A DNA stretch of 42,062 nucleotides from Flavobacteriales bacterium (GCA_947488235.1 CANLAQ010000022.1:1-42062); one strand, 5' to 3'; shown: positions 15,862 to 24,740, counted from the first letter of the stretch. The notes: generated by a model from the letters alone, not told the origin. Numbers and translations are program-made.

Positions 15862-17127
15862 TTATTGTAAAACAAGTCTGATGGTATGCCTTGTTTTTTG
15901 TGTTAAAATAGACTCTTTATCTTTCGTTACTAATGCAATTGTCGCGTCATCGTAATGTCTAATAGTAACCAAAGAAAGATTGTCATTATACTTAACTGAA
16001 TAATCGTTTGCTAGATGGGATAAAAGTCTTGTCAATTGTTCTTGATTTTCATCGACTAGAATAGAGAAACTTAATGCTGAATTTTGCATTAAATTGATCT
16101 TTATTTGCTCTAAGGATAAAATATTAAATAGGTCAGCTAAGTTCTCTTCTGCAATGAACGAAAAGTCTTTTGGTGTAATTGAAATTAATAATTGTTTTTG
16201 TTTAATAATAAACGAAGGAATCAACTCATCTTTATTGGTACTTGCCTGAATCTCAGTTCCTGAACCTGTTGGATCTAAAAAGGACTTCACATATAGAGGT
16301 ATGTTTTTATTTTGAAGAGGCTTAATAGTCTTCGGGTGAATGACACTTGCTCCATAATAAGACAATTCAATAGCTTCCTTAAAAGAAATTTGCTCTAATT
16401 TTTTTGTGTCTTCAAAATATTTCGGGTCTGCATTCAACATGCCTGGAACATCTTTCCAAATAGTAACACTTTCAGCATCTCCACAATAGGCTAATATTCC
16501 GGCAGTGTAATCAGATCCTTCTCTACCTAAAGTTGTCGTGAATCCTTCTGCAGTATGACCAATAAATCCTTGAGTGATTACTAGATCTGAATTTATTAGT
16601 ACTTCATCAAATGCTGATGAGACAAGCTTGGAAGTAATTTCCCAATCTACTTTTCCTTCTTGAAAGTTCGTATCTGTTCTAATTAATTTTCGTGCATCCA
16701 TCCAAGTTGCTTTGTAAGCTTGTTCCAGCAAGTATTCTAACAAAATATGTGAAGAAAGAACTTCCCCTAAGGATACTATTTGATCGTATTCGAAACTGTA
16801 GTGATCAGAAAAATTATCCTTAATTCGCAACTTTAATTTTTCGAATATCGAATCTATAATCTGAAATATTTTATAGTGTCTTTCCTGAAAAAGCTCCCCA
16901 AGAATAAACTGGTGGTATTCATATAATTCATCCACTAGATTGTTGAATAGTTTTTCATTTTTCTCTTGTAATGCTCCAACAATCTCCTCTAGTTTATTGG
17001 TGGTTTTCCCCATTGCTGATACTACAATAACGATCTTCTCTCCAGGATAAAGGGAAAGAATTGCGCCAACATTTTTTACAGCATCTGTATTTTTAACGGA
17101 GGCTCCTCCAAATTTGAAAACTTTCAT
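15862..17127 (-). CDS. Aspartate kinase
   Basis: 421 residues. It phosphorylates aspartate, the first step toward lysine, threonine, methionine and diaminopimelate. The N-terminal kinase signature is KVFKFGGASVK (usually KFGGTSV), followed by TTLGREGSDYTAG and WKDVPGMLNADPKYF, which contain the aspartate and ATP sites. The last ~130 residues form the regulatory ACT region, and there is no fused homoserine dehydrogenase. The start is the ATG at 17127; the frame extends three codons further to a TTG that directly follows the gpsA stop. Co-transcription with gpsA is likely (9-base gap). Confidence 0.93.
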   Translation of the reverse strand: MKVFKFGGASVKNTDAVKNVGAILSLYPGEKIVIVVSAMGKTTNKLEEIVGALQEKNEKLFNNLVDELYEYHQFILGELFQERHYKIFQIIDSIFEKLKLRIKDNFSDHYSFEYDQIVSLGEVLSSHILLEYLLEQAYKATWMDARKLIRTDTNFQEGKVDWEITSKLVSSAFDEVLINSDLVITQGFIGHTAEGFTTTLGREGSDYTAGILAYCGDAESVTIWKDVPGMLNADPKYFEDTKKLEQISFKEAIELSYYGASVIHPKTIKPLQNKNIPLYVKSFLDPTGSGTEIQASTNKDELIPSFIIKQKQLLISITPKDFSFIAEENLADLFNILSLEQIKINLMQNSALSFSILVDENQEQLTRLLSHLANDYSVKYNDNLSLVTIRHYDDATIALVTKDKESILTQKTRHTIRLVLQ

Positions 17128-17136
17128 AGCGATCAA

Positions 17137-18138
17137 TTAACTTAGTTTTTCGGAAAGATTTTTAATTTCTTTGGATGGTTTAGCACCTTCATAAAGAATA
17201 TGATAGACAGCATTTAAAATAGGCATGTCCACATTGAATTTGACATTGATTTCTGAAACGCTTTTCGCCGCATAATATCCTTCTGCGATCATATTCATTT
17301 CTAGTTGTGCAGTTTTAACAGAGTAACCTTTCCCTATCATAAATCCAAAACTTCTATTCCGAGAAAATTTAGAATAAGCAGTTACCAATAAATCACCCAA
17401 ATAGGCACTTGATTTGGTGTCTCTGTGTACAGGACTTACCACATCAATAAAGCGTTCAATCTCCTGAATAGCATTTGACACCAAAACGGCTTGAAAATTA
17501 TCTCCGTATCCAAGTCCGGCACAAATACCAGAAGCTAGGGCATAAATGTTTTTTAATACGGCAGATAATTCCGTCCCAAAGAGATCATCAGAAGTAGTTG
17601 TTTTTATATATCTGCATCGAAGCAAGGTCGAAACATTTTCTGCAATACTCGGGGTGGAACATGCAATGGTGAGATAAGATAAGCGCTCTAGTGCTACCTC
17701 TTCCGCGTGACAAGGTCCACAGATTATTCCAATATTTTCATAAGGAGTCCCAAAGGTCTTGTGAATAAACCGCGCAGGAATTGCATGGAATTCAGGTACA
17801 ATTCCCTTTACCGCAGAAAATACAATTTTGTCTTTAAAGTATTCAATGGGGAAATCTTTAAAAGTATCGGTCAGAAATGCTGCTGGAGTAGCAATTACTA
17901 TAATGTCAGCCTGCTTAATAATGGAAACTAAGTCTGAGCTTATAATTAATTTGGCTAGATCAAATTCAACATCTTGTAAATAGTGGGGATTGTGCTTAAA
18001 ACTATGGAGGTGTGTTATGGCTTCTTCATTCCGCATCCACCATGCTACTTTAGGTGAATTATTGCAAAAAAGTTTAACCAAAGCCGTGGCCCAACTTCCT
18101 CCGCCTATTACAGCTACTAATGGTGTCTTGTTTGTCAT
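17137..18138 (-). CDS. gpsA: Glycerol-3-phosphate dehydrogenase [NAD(P)+]
   Basis: 333 residues. It reduces dihydroxyacetone phosphate to sn-glycerol 3-phosphate for phospholipid synthesis, in the cytoplasm. The dinucleotide site is VAVIGGGSWATALVKLF near the N-terminus. VFSAVKGIVPE, CGPCHAEEVA, ELSAVLKNIYALASGICAGLGYGDN and the RNRSFG segment follow the family order. The start is the ATG giving MTNKTPLVAVIGGG; a TTG three codons upstream lies inside the -7 element and is unlikely. This gene heads a two-gene unit with aspartate kinase. Confidence 0.94.
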   Translation of the reverse strand: MTNKTPLVAVIGGGSWATALVKLFCNNSPKVAWWMRNEEAITHLHSFKHNPHYLQDVEFDLAKLIISSDLVSIIKQADIIVIATPAAFLTDTFKDFPIEYFKDKIVFSAVKGIVPEFHAIPARFIHKTFGTPYENIGIICGPCHAEEVALERLSYLTIACSTPSIAENVSTLLRCRYIKTTTSDDLFGTELSAVLKNIYALASGICAGLGYGDNFQAVLVSNAIQEIERFIDVVSPVHRDTKSSAYLGDLLVTAYSKFSRNRSFGFMIGKGYSVKTAQLEMNMIAEGYYAAKSVSEINVKFNVDMPILNAVYHILYEGAKPSKEIKNLSEKLS

Positions 18139-18144
18139 GTTGGA

Positions 18145-18152
18145 CAAAGGTA
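18145..18152 (-). promoter_or_regulatory. -7 element directly before gpsA
   Basis: TACCTTTG on the minus strand, exact match, six bases from the ATG at 18138. The expected transcript has at most a few untranslated bases. An AT-only inverted repeat at 18166-18181 (CTTTTAA/TTAAAAG) precedes it and could be a weak end of the upstream gene. Confidence 0.5.
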
Positions 18153-18197
18153 AAAAAAATCCCCTCTTTTAATTTTAAAAGAAAGATTTATGCACCA

Positions 18198-18551
18198 TTA
18201 ATTATAGTTGATTATTTCTCCAGCTTGGAGTGCTTCAGCAAAAGCATCGCGCATTTTTTCTAATTTCAATTTAGCATGTGGACTTCCTTCAATTGCTTGA
18301 TTCTTTAATTGATAATACACATTTAATGATTGACCGAAAATATCTTGTTCTAATTTCTTCTTAATTTCCATGATTTTCGCATTCACTCCGATTAAATAAT
18401 GCTCAATTTCGCCCAGTCTTTTTAATTCAGAAGGATCTAAATTTTCTTTATTTAATAATTCATGATAGTGCGGTAATAACTCACTAAGTAAGGCTACAAA
18501 GCGCTCTAGTTCTGCGTCAAGGGCACTTTTATCTGCTTTAAAATCTCCCAT
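18198..18551 (-). CDS. Small helical protein of unknown function
   Basis: 117 residues, not recognised. Highly charged and almost wholly alpha-helical, with a probable coiled-coil (about 10-65: ELERFVALLSELLPHYHELL, then IEHYLIGVNAKIMEIKKKLE). No signal peptide and no membrane segment. It is probably a cytoplasmic structural or adaptor protein. Located between gpsA (59 bases downstream, with its own promoter) and the divergent AIM24-family gene. Confidence 0.7.
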   Translation of the reverse strand: MGDFKADKSALDAELERFVALLSELLPHYHELLNKENLDPSELKRLGEIEHYLIGVNAKIMEIKKKLEQDIFGQSLNVYYQLKNQAIEGSPHAKLKLEKMRDAFAEALQAGEIINYN

Positions 18552-18566
18552 TTAATAATTAGATTA

Positions 18567-18600
18567 TAAAGATAAATTTAACTTTTTTATTCACTAACAA
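18567..18600 (-). promoter_or_regulatory. Promoter candidate for the 117-residue protein (TTG-N23-TATCTTTA)
   Basis: Minus strand: TTG (18598-18600), 23 bases, then TATCTTTA (18567-18574), one base off the TAnnTTTG consensus, 15 bases before the start codon. Confidence 0.3.
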
Positions 18601-18639
18601 TACAAATCGAAAAAATTTAACAATTATTTTAAGTTATAC

Positions 18640-18667
18640 TTGAATACACTTGTTAATTTTAGATTCG
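18640..18667 (+). promoter_or_regulatory. Promoter candidate for the AIM24-family gene (TTG-N17-TAGATTCG)
   Basis: TTG at 18640-18642 and TAGATTCG at 18660-18667, with a 17-base spacer, 13 bases before the start codon. The element differs from TAnnTTTG at one base, in the same way as those before the POT pair and the acyl-CoA ligase gene. Confidence 0.4.
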
Positions 18668-18680
18668 TTAAAATATTTTT

Positions 18681-19466
18681 ATGGAAAATCACAAAATAGA
18701 CTACTTTATCCAAGGGGAAGAAATGCAATTGGTTGAAATAGAATTAGATAACATGGAAACAGCCATCGCAGAGGCAGGAGCTTTTATGTACATGGATGCT
18801 CATGTACAAATGGAAACTATTTTTGGTGACGGTTCTGCTCAGCAAAGTGGATTTATGGGCAAATTATTAGGTGCCGGTAAACGCTTGCTTACTGGGGAGA
18901 GTTTGTTCATGACTGCATTTACAAATCAAGGTCAATCCAAAGCTCGAGTAGCATTTGCATCTCCTTATCCTGGTAAAATTATCCCCTTTGATCTTTCAGC
19001 ATATCAAGGTAAAATTATTTGTCAAAAAGATGCGTTTTTATGCGCTGCAAAAGGAGTATCTATTGGTATTTCGTTTCAAAAGAAATTAGGGGCAGGTCTT
19101 TTTGGAGGTGAAGGTTTTATTATGCAGAAATTGGAGGGTGATGGAATGGCTTTCTGTCATGCTGGAGGTCATATCATTAAGAGAACATTGCTCGAAGGAG
19201 CGTCGTTGAAAATTGATACAGGTTGTATTGTTGCTTATACCAAGGATATTGATTTTGACATTCAGTTTGTGGGTGGAATCAAGAATACTTTCTTTGGTGG
19301 AGAAGGCATCTTTTTTGCTACACTCCAAGGTCCTGGCGAAGTTTGGTTGCAATCTCTTCCTATCTCTCGTCTTGCATCTCGTGTGTTGAGTTATGGACAA
19401 GGCACAAGAAAAGAGGAAGGTACTGGCTTATTAGGCGGCTTAGGAAATTTAATCGATGGCGATTAA
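18681..19466 (+). CDS. AIM24 / TIGR00266 family protein
   Basis: 261 residues. The glycine-rich beta-helical fold of this family is seen in segments such as ETAIAEAGAFMYMDAHV, GESLFMTAFTNQG, FVGGIKNTFFGGEGIFFATL and GPGEVWLQSLPISRLA. Members occur in many bacteria and, as AIM24, in yeast mitochondria, where it affects inner-membrane organisation; the bacterial role is unknown. No signal peptide or membrane helix. It is convergent with fmt, and the two stop codons overlap in the 4-base TTAA at 19463-19466, so there is no room for a terminator between them. Confidence 0.88.
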   Translation: MENHKIDYFIQGEEMQLVEIELDNMETAIAEAGAFMYMDAHVQMETIFGDGSAQQSGFMGKLLGAGKRLLTGESLFMTAFTNQGQSKARVAFASPYPGKIIPFDLSAYQGKIICQKDAFLCAAKGVSIGISFQKKLGAGLFGGEGFIMQKLEGDGMAFCHAGGHIIKRTLLEGASLKIDTGCIVAYTKDIDFDIQFVGGIKNTFFGGEGIFFATLQGPGEVWLQSLPISRLASRVLSYGQGTRKEEGTGLLGGLGNLIDGD

Positions 19467-20431
19467 TCAACAATCAATTCCCAATCTTCTAGTTTATTTC
19501 CAGCCAAAAAGGATTTGAAATCCATTCTTCTTTTGCCTTCCAATTGAATAGATTTGATGGTAAGATAATGGTCTGAACAAGGAAATAATATCCCTTCTTT
19601 TGTAACTTCCATTTTTGTCTTTGATTCTAATGGAATTACATCAATGAGTACAGATTCAAAAAGTTTACATTGCAATTGAATGTCTTTTTCTATATTTCTC
19701 AAGATACACCAAGCAGCAGGGTAGGGTGATAATCCACGAATTTTATTATGTACTTCTTGAGCTGATTTCCCCCAATCTATTTTTGTGTCTTCTTTGAATA
19801 TTTTAGGTGCTAATTTTTCTTTTGTTATCAGTGAATCTTCTGATTTTTGAACGCTAGTTTTGAAGGTGCCTAGTGCTAATTGGTCTAGTGTTTTAAGCGT
19901 CAATTGGGCACCAAGTTGCATTAATACATCATGCAAAGTCCCAGCATCCATATCAGCATCAATCGTTATTTTTTCTTGATCGATAATGGCTCCTGCGTCA
20001 ATTTCTTCATTGATAAAGAAGGTGCTCACGCCGGTTTCTTTTTCTCCATTGATGATGGCCCAATTGATAGGAGCAGCACCTCTGTAATCGGGTAACAAGG
20101 AAGCATGTAAATTAAAGGTTCCCATTGGTGGAATAGTCCAAACGATTTTTGGAAGCATTCTGAAAGCTACCACTACAAATACATCTGCTTTTAAAGCGGT
20201 CAAATCTTCAATAAATTGCTCCTCTTTTAGTTTTTCCGGTTGCAAGGTCAAGATATTCAAAGATTTCGCATAGGTCTTTACTGCACTTTCTCTCAGCTGT
20301 TGTCCACGACCCGCTGGTTTGTCGGCAACAGTTACAACTCCCACAAGTTCGTGTTTACTTGAAACAATCTCCTTCAGGATCGTCAAAGCGAATTCAGGCG
20401 TTCCCATAAAAACAATGCGCAGCGCTTTCAT
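19463..20431 (-). CDS. fmt: Methionyl-tRNA formyltransferase
   Basis: 322 residues. It formylates initiator Met-tRNA with 10-formyltetrahydrofolate. The N-terminus RIVFMGTPEFALTILKEI is typical, followed by TVADKPAGRGQQL. The catalytic Asn and His are in FNLHASLLPDYRGAAPINWA, the catalytic Asp in GVSTFFINEEIDAGAII. The C-terminal OB-like domain begins near 205, with the conserved AQEVHNKIRGLSPYPAAW. It starts one base after the MATE gene stop, third in the tightly packed unit rlmI-MATE-fmt. Confidence 0.96.
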   Translation of the reverse strand: MKALRIVFMGTPEFALTILKEIVSSKHELVGVVTVADKPAGRGQQLRESAVKTYAKSLNILTLQPEKLKEEQFIEDLTALKADVFVVVAFRMLPKIVWTIPPMGTFNLHASLLPDYRGAAPINWAIINGEKETGVSTFFINEEIDAGAIIDQEKITIDADMDAGTLHDVLMQLGAQLTLKTLDQLALGTFKTSVQKSEDSLITKEKLAPKIFKEDTKIDWGKSAQEVHNKIRGLSPYPAAWCILRNIEKDIQLQCKLFESVLIDVIPLESKTKMEVTKEGILFPCSDHYLTIKSIQLEGKRRMDFKSFLAGNKLEDWELIVD

Positions 20432-20432
20432 C

Positions 20433-21761
20433 TTATACTATTTTTTTCTTCCAATCAAATAATTTCAAATACAATAAGGATAATACTCCAAGTGTTGTAA
20501 AGTAAATATACTCAACTGTCCATATCCAATAGACATCCCATTGAAATATTTTAATAAAACAATAAGCGCTACTGATATAAATTAATACTGCAAAAAATTC
20601 TATGGTCATCGATACCAGTGTATTCCCACTTCCAAGTATGGTTTGGAAATAAACTGAAATCATCCCGTATAAAAATATAGAACAAGAGATTAAACGAAGA
20701 ATTTCCGCACTCTTTTGTACATATTGTTCTTCTGGATTAATAAATCTTATCAATGCCTCTGGGTAAAAAAGTGCACCATGAAAAGTAAATAATAGAAATC
20801 CAACGGTTAGCAATTGAATACGCCTCTGGATGATGGGAAGCATCTCAAAATTCTTATTGCCGAGGTATTGCGAAATGTAGGTTTTCGTGGTGGCCGCAAA
20901 TCCCCAAATAGGCACAAAAGCGAGAAAATAAATCGAACGAATGTTCTGTGAAACCGTTAAATCAAAGTTTCCTTTTTGTTCTAACCAGGTAAAAAAGAGG
21001 GTCCAAGTCGCTAAGGCAAAAAAGCCTTGTATTAATAAGGGACTGCCAACTTTAAGCAATTCTATAAATGATTTCCATTGAAATGAAAAATAGGAAAACA
21101 GTTTATATTCTTTCCTTTCTTTTGAGAAAATTAGAAAAAGCACCAAGGTTGTCATTCCTAAGGCATCTGCAATGGTTGAAGCATAAGCCGCTCCTTCAAG
21201 GCCCAAGCGCTGGAAACCAAAGTTTCCAAAAATAAGAGTGTATCCTAATAAAATATTACTTGAGGCGGTAACAACAGCTGCGATTAACACTACCCATGTT
21301 TTTCCTTTTGCAATCATCAAGGCTTGAATAGTTAAGGTAATCACGGCAAAAAACAAGGAGAAGCCCCTTATCTTCAAAAAGTCACCTTGCATCAAAGCAA
21401 TTTTTGTGTTACGCGAATAAGATACAATCCAATCAGGCATTAAAAAATAAAGGAAAAGAAATAAGCCAATGGTAAGGATTAATAGTGTAATAAATGTTGT
21501 CCCAAAGATTCTTCCAATGGCTTCAAATCGTTCTTCCCCAATTCTTCTGGCAATTATGATTTGAGATCCATCGCTCATTCCCGCAAGCATTATATAGAGT
21601 GTGATGTAAATTAATCCGGCGTTTCCTAAAGCATCAAATGCTTCTGTTGAATACCTACTTAAAAAGGAGGCGTCAGTAATTAATACAATGGATTGAATAA
21701 ATCCAGATACCATCATGGGTAAAGCAACAGCAAGAATAGATTTATAACTTATCGACAGCAT
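20433..21761 (-). CDS. MATE family multidrug/metabolite efflux transporter
   Basis: 442 residues with about 12 membrane segments in two similar halves. The N-terminal half begins ISYKSILAVALPMMVSGFIQSIVLITDASFLSRY, the classic MATE opening; the second half begins near FIELLKVGSPLLIQGFFALATWTLFF. MATE proteins export cationic compounds or metabolites in exchange for Na+ or H+; the substrate cannot be read from sequence. Its ATG overlaps the last base of the rlmI TAA (TAATG), indicating translational coupling. Confidence 0.9.
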   Translation of the reverse strand: MLSISYKSILAVALPMMVSGFIQSIVLITDASFLSRYSTEAFDALGNAGLIYITLYIMLAGMSDGSQIIIARRIGEERFEAIGRIFGTTFITLLILTIGLFLFLYFLMPDWIVSYSRNTKIALMQGDFLKIRGFSLFFAVITLTIQALMIAKGKTWVVLIAAVVTASSNILLGYTLIFGNFGFQRLGLEGAAYASTIADALGMTTLVLFLIFSKERKEYKLFSYFSFQWKSFIELLKVGSPLLIQGFFALATWTLFFTWLEQKGNFDLTVSQNIRSIYFLAFVPIWGFAATTKTYISQYLGNKNFEMLPIIQRRIQLLTVGFLLFTFHGALFYPEALIRFINPEEQYVQKSAEILRLISCSIFLYGMISVYFQTILGSGNTLVSMTIEFFAVLIYISSAYCFIKIFQWDVYWIWTVEYIYFTTLGVLSLLYLKLFDWKKKIV

Positions 21762-22936
21762 TAATCAATTTGTAAAATCAAGCCTTTGAGGTATTCTCCC
21801 TCCGGATGATAAGCGTTAATCGGATGGTCTGCAGCTTGATGTAATTGTTCTAAGATTCTAACATTGCGTCCGGATTCTATGGCTGCAGCAATTATGGTAT
21901 GGGTAAACATGGTCTTATCTACCACTTGAGAACAAGAAAAGGTAAATACAATGCCTCCAGGTTTTATTTGTCGAAAAGCATGGGCATTGAGTCTTTTATA
22001 TCCTTGAATTGCTTGATGTCTCTTATCCCTATGTTTTGCAAATGCTGGGGGATCAATTACAATGATATCGTAATCTTCTTTTAAATCTTTCATGTATTCC
22101 ATTGCATCTGCAACAATACTTTGGTGTTCCCCTTTGAAGGAATTTAATTTCACATTTTCTTCTGTAGCTTCTATTGCTTTTTTAGAACTGTCTAATGAAT
22201 GTGCAAGGGTTGCACCACCAAGTAATGCTTGTAAACTAAATCCACCAGAGTAACAGAATGTATTCAGAACTTTTTTACCTAAAGCATACCTGTTGAGTAA
22301 AGCACGATTTTCTCTTTGATCAATAAAAAAACCTGTTTTTTGTCCAAGCACCCAATCAATTTGATAATGCACCCCATTTTCTATTGCAGTATGTGGGGTA
22401 ACACAAGATCCAAATAAATACGCGTCAACCACTCCATCTACTTTATTTAAAGTTTCAGATGATTTGGAATAAACAGCCGTTAATTTTTTCCCTAAACTTG
22501 CTTTCAATCCTGCAACAATCAAGTCTAAAGATTGATACATGCCAACTGAGTGACATTGAATAACCGCGACACCATTATAGAAATCAATTATTAAACCTGG
22601 CAATCCATCTCCCTCACCATGACAAAGTCTAAAAATAGAATTTTGCTTCGTTAGGAGATTTAATTTTAATCTTAACGAAACAGCATTACTCAATTTTTGG
22701 GTAAAAAAATCTTCATCAATTGGCTGTTCTTGAAAACTTAAAACACGCACTGCTATGGTTGCATGTTGGTAATGACCAATCGCTAAAAACTGATTTCTAC
22801 AGTCATGCACAGCAACAAGATCACCATCTTTTAGGGAATCAGTAGGCGTGTAGATGGCACCTGAAAAAACCCAAGGATGTTTTCTTTGTAAGGATTGATC
22901 TTTTGATTTTCGCAGTTGTAAAATAGGGTAATTCAT
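21761..22936 (-). CDS. Class I SAM-dependent rRNA methyltransferase, RlmI-like
   Basis: 391 residues. The N-terminal PUA-like domain begins ILQLRKSKDQSLQRKHPWVFSGAI. A central region with EGDGLPGLIIDFYNGVAVIQC leads to the Rossmann methyltransferase (KVLNTFCYSGGFSLQALLGGA) and the motif IDPPAFAKHRD. The C-terminal Cys in FSCSQVVDK is as expected. E. coli RlmI makes m5C1962 in 23S rRNA; the same target is inferred here. The start is the ATG giving MNYPILQLRK; another ATG eight codons upstream at 22960 would put the -7 element inside the gene. First of the rlmI-MATE-fmt unit. Confidence 0.88.
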   Translation of the reverse strand: MNYPILQLRKSKDQSLQRKHPWVFSGAIYTPTDSLKDGDLVAVHDCRNQFLAIGHYQHATIAVRVLSFQEQPIDEDFFTQKLSNAVSLRLKLNLLTKQNSIFRLCHGEGDGLPGLIIDFYNGVAVIQCHSVGMYQSLDLIVAGLKASLGKKLTAVYSKSSETLNKVDGVVDAYLFGSCVTPHTAIENGVHYQIDWVLGQKTGFFIDQRENRALLNRYALGKKVLNTFCYSGGFSLQALLGGATLAHSLDSSKKAIEATEENVKLNSFKGEHQSIVADAMEYMKDLKEDYDIIVIDPPAFAKHRDKRHQAIQGYKRLNAHAFRQIKPGGIVFTFSCSQVVDKTMFTHTIIAAAIESGRNVRILEQLHQAADHPINAYHPEGEYLKGLILQID

Positions 22937-22941
22937 AGCTG

Positions 22942-22949
22942 CAAAAGTA
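22942..22949 (-). promoter_or_regulatory. -7 element directly before the RlmI-like gene
   Basis: TACTTTTG on the minus strand, an exact match, five bases before the ATG at 22936. It supports this start over the ATG at 22960. No TTG at -33. Confidence 0.5.
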
Positions 22950-23035
22950 AAGAAAAGCATGGGATTGCGTTCTGTTTTGGTCTTGATGTTTGCAATTAAT
23001 TTTGTTCATTCGCTTAACTAACAAGTAGAACTGAC

Positions 23036-23043
23036 TATATTTG
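23036..23043 (+). promoter_or_regulatory. -7 element for the 86-residue protein and DASS transporter
   Basis: TATATTTG, exact match to TAnnTTTG, 16 bases before the ATG at 23060. No correctly spaced TTG. Confidence 0.5.
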
Positions 23044-23059
23044 ATAAAAAATTAGAAAA

Positions 23060-23320
23060 ATGAGCAATAAAAGAATTTTGAAAAGAACATTGAATGAGAT
23101 GATTTATGATGTAGTTGACGAATGTTTTTTCGTTCAAATTACGAAAGAAGATAAGTTAGAAGCATCTGAGAAATTAATCAATGAAGCAGCTGATTTTCAA
23201 GTAGGAATCTTGAGCAGCATCAATAAAGCAAAAGGTAAAGCTGAATTTAGAGCGATTTTTCTTGAAGTAGAAGGTAAGACTGGTTATTTCATCGACGCTT
23301 TAAATACGCTAAACAACTAA
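23060..23320 (+). CDS. Small protein of unknown function upstream of a DASS transporter
   Basis: 86 residues, not recognised. Basic N-terminus (MSNKRILKRTLNEMIYDVVDECF), then helical and acidic, ending TGYFIDALNTLNN. No signal peptide or membrane segment. The regular amphipathic pattern suggests a compact helical protein. An exact -7 element precedes it, and the transporter gene starts 8 bases after its stop, so the two are probably one transcript. Similar small proteins are, in my recollection, common in Flavobacteriia without a known role. Confidence 0.72.
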   Translation: MSNKRILKRTLNEMIYDVVDECFFVQITKEDKLEASEKLINEAADFQVGILSSINKAKGKAEFRAIFLEVEGKTGYFIDALNTLNN

Positions 23321-23328
23321 TAATTAAC

Positions 23329-24705
23329 ATGTTAAAATTAGAATGGAAGACTTTGCTGACAGCCTTAGGGGTGTTTGCTTTCTTAATGATTCTATTTTTA
23401 ACAGGCGGTCACTCTACCTATTGGAATGCTATTGCATTAGGTGGCTTGATGATCTTTTTGTGGGTGATAGAAGCCGTTTCAATTTATGTAACGGCGCTGC
23501 TCCCACTCATTCTAGCAATACCCCTTGGACTTCTTACCTCAGATGATCTCGCAAATGCTTACGGTAATAGTAATGTATATCTATTTTTCGGTGGATTTGT
23601 TCTCGCACTCGGACTTGAAAAATGGAAGGTTCACGAGCAAATTGCGTATGCAATATTAACGCTTGTAGGCGATACAAAGCCTAGAATTTTACTCGGTTTC
23701 TTGCTTACAACAGGATTCCTCAGTATGTGGATTTCAAATACAGCAACTGCCTTAATGATGATGCCGCTTGCTATTGCGATTATTAAGGCAATGCCTGTTG
23801 AGCATCAGAAATCAAAATTCTCCTTGTTTTTAATGTTATCAATTGCATATGCTGCAAGCATTGGAGGCATGGGAACACTTGTTGGCACTCCTACGAATAC
23901 TCAAATGGCAGCAATTTTACAGCAGAACTATCATATTACAATCGGTTTTTTTGATTGGATGAAAATTGGAATGCCTTTAAGTATCTTATTGTTATTGATC
24001 ACTTTTGGGTTCTTTTATTTTGCACTTGGTAAAGAAAGATATGATAAACATGATTTCGCTCTAGAAAAGAAACCGTGGACGCGTCCTCAATATGTATCGG
24101 TTTCTATATTTGGTCTTGTGGTATTGCTTTGGTCTTTTCGCGAATTGATAAAAGCAAAAACAGGGTTTGATTATCATGACGAAAGCGCCGCTATTTTTGG
24201 AGCTATCTTGATGTTTTCGATTCCTGGTGATAAAACTCATAAGCAATTATTAACTTGGAAGGATACAGAAAAGCTTCCTTGGGGAATTCTACTTCTTTTT
24301 GGTGGTGGACTTGCCTTGGCGCGTTTGCTTGAGGTAAATGGTGTGATTAATGAATTAACCAAAGTTCTTCAATCTTATAGTGGTTATTCTATTGGAGTAA
24401 TTATACTGGTAATGGTGATTATTGGTGTTTTTGCCTCCGAAATTTTATCCAATTTAGCGCTCGTAGTGATTTTCGTTCCAATAGTCGCAGCATTTGCAAA
24501 ATCATCAGGTTTTGATATTGTCCAAATGGCGATTCCTCTTACATTAGCCGCTAGTTGTGCCTTTATGATGCCCGTTGGAACGCCTCCTAATGCTATTGTT
24601 TTTGCCTCTGGTTATATTAAGATGAGTCAAATGGTAAAGGTTGGCTTTGTTCTCAATATCATCAGCATCTTGCTGATCACTCTTTTTTCCATATTATTTC
24701 TTTGA
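23329..24705 (+). CDS. DASS/SLC13 family anion symporter
   Basis: 458 residues with about 11-12 membrane segments. Family marks: the first SNT motif at 136-138 (MWISNTATALMMMP), GTPTNT at about 186-191, the second half motif EILSNLALVVIF (SNL instead of SNT) and MPVGTPPNAIVFASGY. Members use Na+ to import dicarboxylates, citrate or sulfate. The substrate is not decided by the sequence; dicarboxylate is the more likely. Co-transcribed with the 86-residue protein upstream. Confidence 0.9.
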   Translation: MLKLEWKTLLTALGVFAFLMILFLTGGHSTYWNAIALGGLMIFLWVIEAVSIYVTALLPLILAIPLGLLTSDDLANAYGNSNVYLFFGGFVLALGLEKWKVHEQIAYAILTLVGDTKPRILLGFLLTTGFLSMWISNTATALMMMPLAIAIIKAMPVEHQKSKFSLFLMLSIAYAASIGGMGTLVGTPTNTQMAAILQQNYHITIGFFDWMKIGMPLSILLLLITFGFFYFALGKERYDKHDFALEKKPWTRPQYVSVSIFGLVVLLWSFRELIKAKTGFDYHDESAAIFGAILMFSIPGDKTHKQLLTWKDTEKLPWGILLLFGGGLALARLLEVNGVINELTKVLQSYSGYSIGVIILVMVIIGVFASEILSNLALVVIFVPIVAAFAKSSGFDIVQMAIPLTLAASCAFMMPVGTPPNAIVFASGYIKMSQMVKVGFVLNIISILLITLFSILFL

Positions 24706-24715
24706 TATTTTTCAC

Positions 24716-24723
24716 TATATTCG
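24716..24723 (+). promoter_or_regulatory. Possible -7 element for the acyl-CoA ligase gene
   Basis: TATATTCG, one base off TAnnTTTG, 17 bases before the ATG. A TTTG lies only 11 bases upstream, too close for a standard -33. Independent transcription from the DASS gene is uncertain (35-base gap). Confidence 0.25.
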
Positions 24724-24740
24724 TGTAAACGATTATACCA

